This document shows positions 62,701-64,000 of a stretch of DNA of 64,000 nt, piece after piece (position 1 is the first letter of the stretch; each line of letters begins with the position of its first letter). The notes beneath the pieces are model-generated. The model saw nothing but the letters and a program-made list of their open reading frames with translations. It had not been told where the DNA came from and did no database searches. Source of the DNA: Edolisoma coerulescens (taxonomy: Eukaryota; Chordata; Aves; Passeriformes; Campephagidae). Made by a program: the position numbers and the translations under genes. Location: assembly GCA_013397115.1 (NCBI GenBank), contig VWZW01004081.1, forward strand, positions 1,976,465 through 2,040,464. The letters are read 5' to 3'.

Positions 62701-64000
62701 GTGTAGGTTCCTTTCACACAATTCTGCCTGTCCCCCCTGCCCATCCCTCTGTTCTGTGTGGACCCACAGCCTTTTTGAGACTATCTCCTTACTTACTGTT
62801 TTTAATCTGCCACAGCATCTTGGGAATTAAGTCCACCTCCCTGTTTCCCCACGCCTCTGGCCTTTTCTAAGCTATCACTGAACCTCTGTTTTTCAGGTGC
62901 TTGCCCAGCTCAGTCAGGATTTCCCAGTTTGCTTCTCCACCTCCATTTAATTTTCAGGGAAGACACTGCTTATGAAGGTACATGATGGGAACCTAAAAAG
63001 CTATTAATTTATTTGACATAAAAGCATTTTGGAGCCCTGCTTCTCAGTGGCACATGAACCTTGTTTTTATTAAGCCATGTAATGGGGAAAAAACTAATAT
63101 CAAATCCAAGGAAAAGCATTAAAAAGCTGTTTTGCCTTAAGGTGCAGAAGCTCCTGAAAAGCATGGTATTTTCTCCTCTTTCAACTATTACAGAGAAATA
63201 GCATTTTTATTCTCTCATTTATGTCAGTTAGGATAGCTAATGATATATATTATTACAAGACCCAGAGCCAACCTCCTCTCACGCTAACATTACATTCTCT
63301 TCTTTGCATCTAGTACTGCTTTTCCAACTATTATGTGCCATCCAAACAATTTCAGATACAGTTTCAATTACAGAAAATAATAGGATTCTTGAGGAGGTAT
63401 AAATGCATCAAATATTTTAGAAGCCTGTCCTGCTTGGCAATAGCTGAAGGACCTGTTTAAATTTCCAGGGAAGGAGCTGGAGGTGCACATTTGCCCTCCA
63501 CCAAGCAGCCTTTAAACTTTCTGTACCATGCTAAGAGGATAAATATTATCTACAAGCATGGGAAAGAGGATGCCTTGCTGTTTAATTGTGCACTTTTACC
63601 ATAAGTGCCCATTAAGAGACAATGTCTGCTTTTATTTCCTCTGAACTCAATACAAATCCAACAGTAGCCGCCACATCTGAGCCCAGCTATGGAATTTTTG
63701 TGGTATGATATTGTATTTTTTGGCTCAGGTTTGAGCAGGCCATACTAGTTAATGAAGAATTTCCAAAGGGATGTCCATGATTTCAACAAAGCCAATGCTT
63801 TGGGGAGAAATAGTCTGCTGTGTGGAAAGAAATTAGATAGATTTTGTCTGAGTAATTAATTGAAATGAAATGCAGTGGGTATTTGTTACTTGCTGTGCTG
63901 TAGCATGACATCGATTCTCTCTGCAGAACCCTAAAACTACTTTTTTTAACACTGAGGATCTTCTTAAGAGCCTCCTTTTGGGTTTCTAATAATAAATTTA
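59721..64000. other. Unique AT-rich non-coding DNA, no gene seen
   Basis: No gene recognised. The longest frame is 135 codons (61973-62380, minus). Its start is a Phe/Trp-rich artefact of the A/C-rich tract at 62320-62405. The last 1.2 kb is AT-rich and simple, with no exon or repeat signature. Confidence 0.5.
62320..62405. repeat. A/C-rich low-complexity tract
   Basis: Irregular CAAAA, CCAAAA and ACCAA units with almost no G or T on the plus strand. This looks like a decayed (CAAAA)n-type repeat rather than a clean microsatellite. Confidence 0.75.

Overview
The window looks like non-coding vertebrate nuclear DNA, most likely avian. The identifiable interspersed repeats are CR1-type LINE fragments. 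Two of them show the avian CR1 3' end: a GATGATC block, then CCCTTCCA, then an ATTCTGTGA-like terminus. There is also one short LTR piece resembling the endogenous-retrovirus LTRs common in songbirds. I saw no Alu, B1 or L1 sequence, no operon-like gene packing and no ribosome binding sites. Repeat density is low, CpG is scarce outside a few clusters, and much of the sequence is AT-rich, as in a bird intergenic desert or a very large intron. A passerine source is an inference.

No protein-coding gene can be named. Every open frame is short or compositionally explained, and none gave a recognisable domain. No tRNA, rRNA, snRNA or miRNA hairpin was found. What can be supported: three CR1 fragments (10.68-10.77 kb +, 10.90-11.16 kb -, 39.94-40.28 kb +), an LTR remnant near 43.8 kb, several simple repeats, two long poly-T tracts each preceded by ambiguous bases near 30.3-30.7 kb, three G-rich quadruplex-type tracts, and a few compact CpG clusters (13.67-13.83, 30.0-30.66, 42.99-43.26 kb).

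Layout: 1-13.6 kb is mostly unique AT-rich DNA with two CR1 pieces. A CpG cluster at 13.67 kb could be a promoter or first exon. Around 15.9-16.25 kb and 24.85-25.7 kb lie AT-rich blocks dense in homeodomain, POU and SOX-like cores that resemble developmental enhancers. Between them, at 20.60-20.81 kb, is the best exon-like segment in the window. The 30 kb region is CpG-rich and probably imperfectly assembled. From 37 to 51 kb, GC-richer tracts alternate with AT-rich ones and include long but unrecognised open frames. From 53 kb to the end, two further enhancer-like blocks (53.08-53.48 and 59.44-59.72 kb) sit among microsatellites and unique sequence.

Interpretation: the most economical reading is a regulatory desert or giant intron, with candidate conserved non-coding elements and perhaps a few exons of a transcript whose body lies elsewhere. 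The candidate exons and enhancers rest on sequence pattern only. No alignment, expression or conservation data were available. The minus strand was checked less thoroughly for splice signals than the plus strand.
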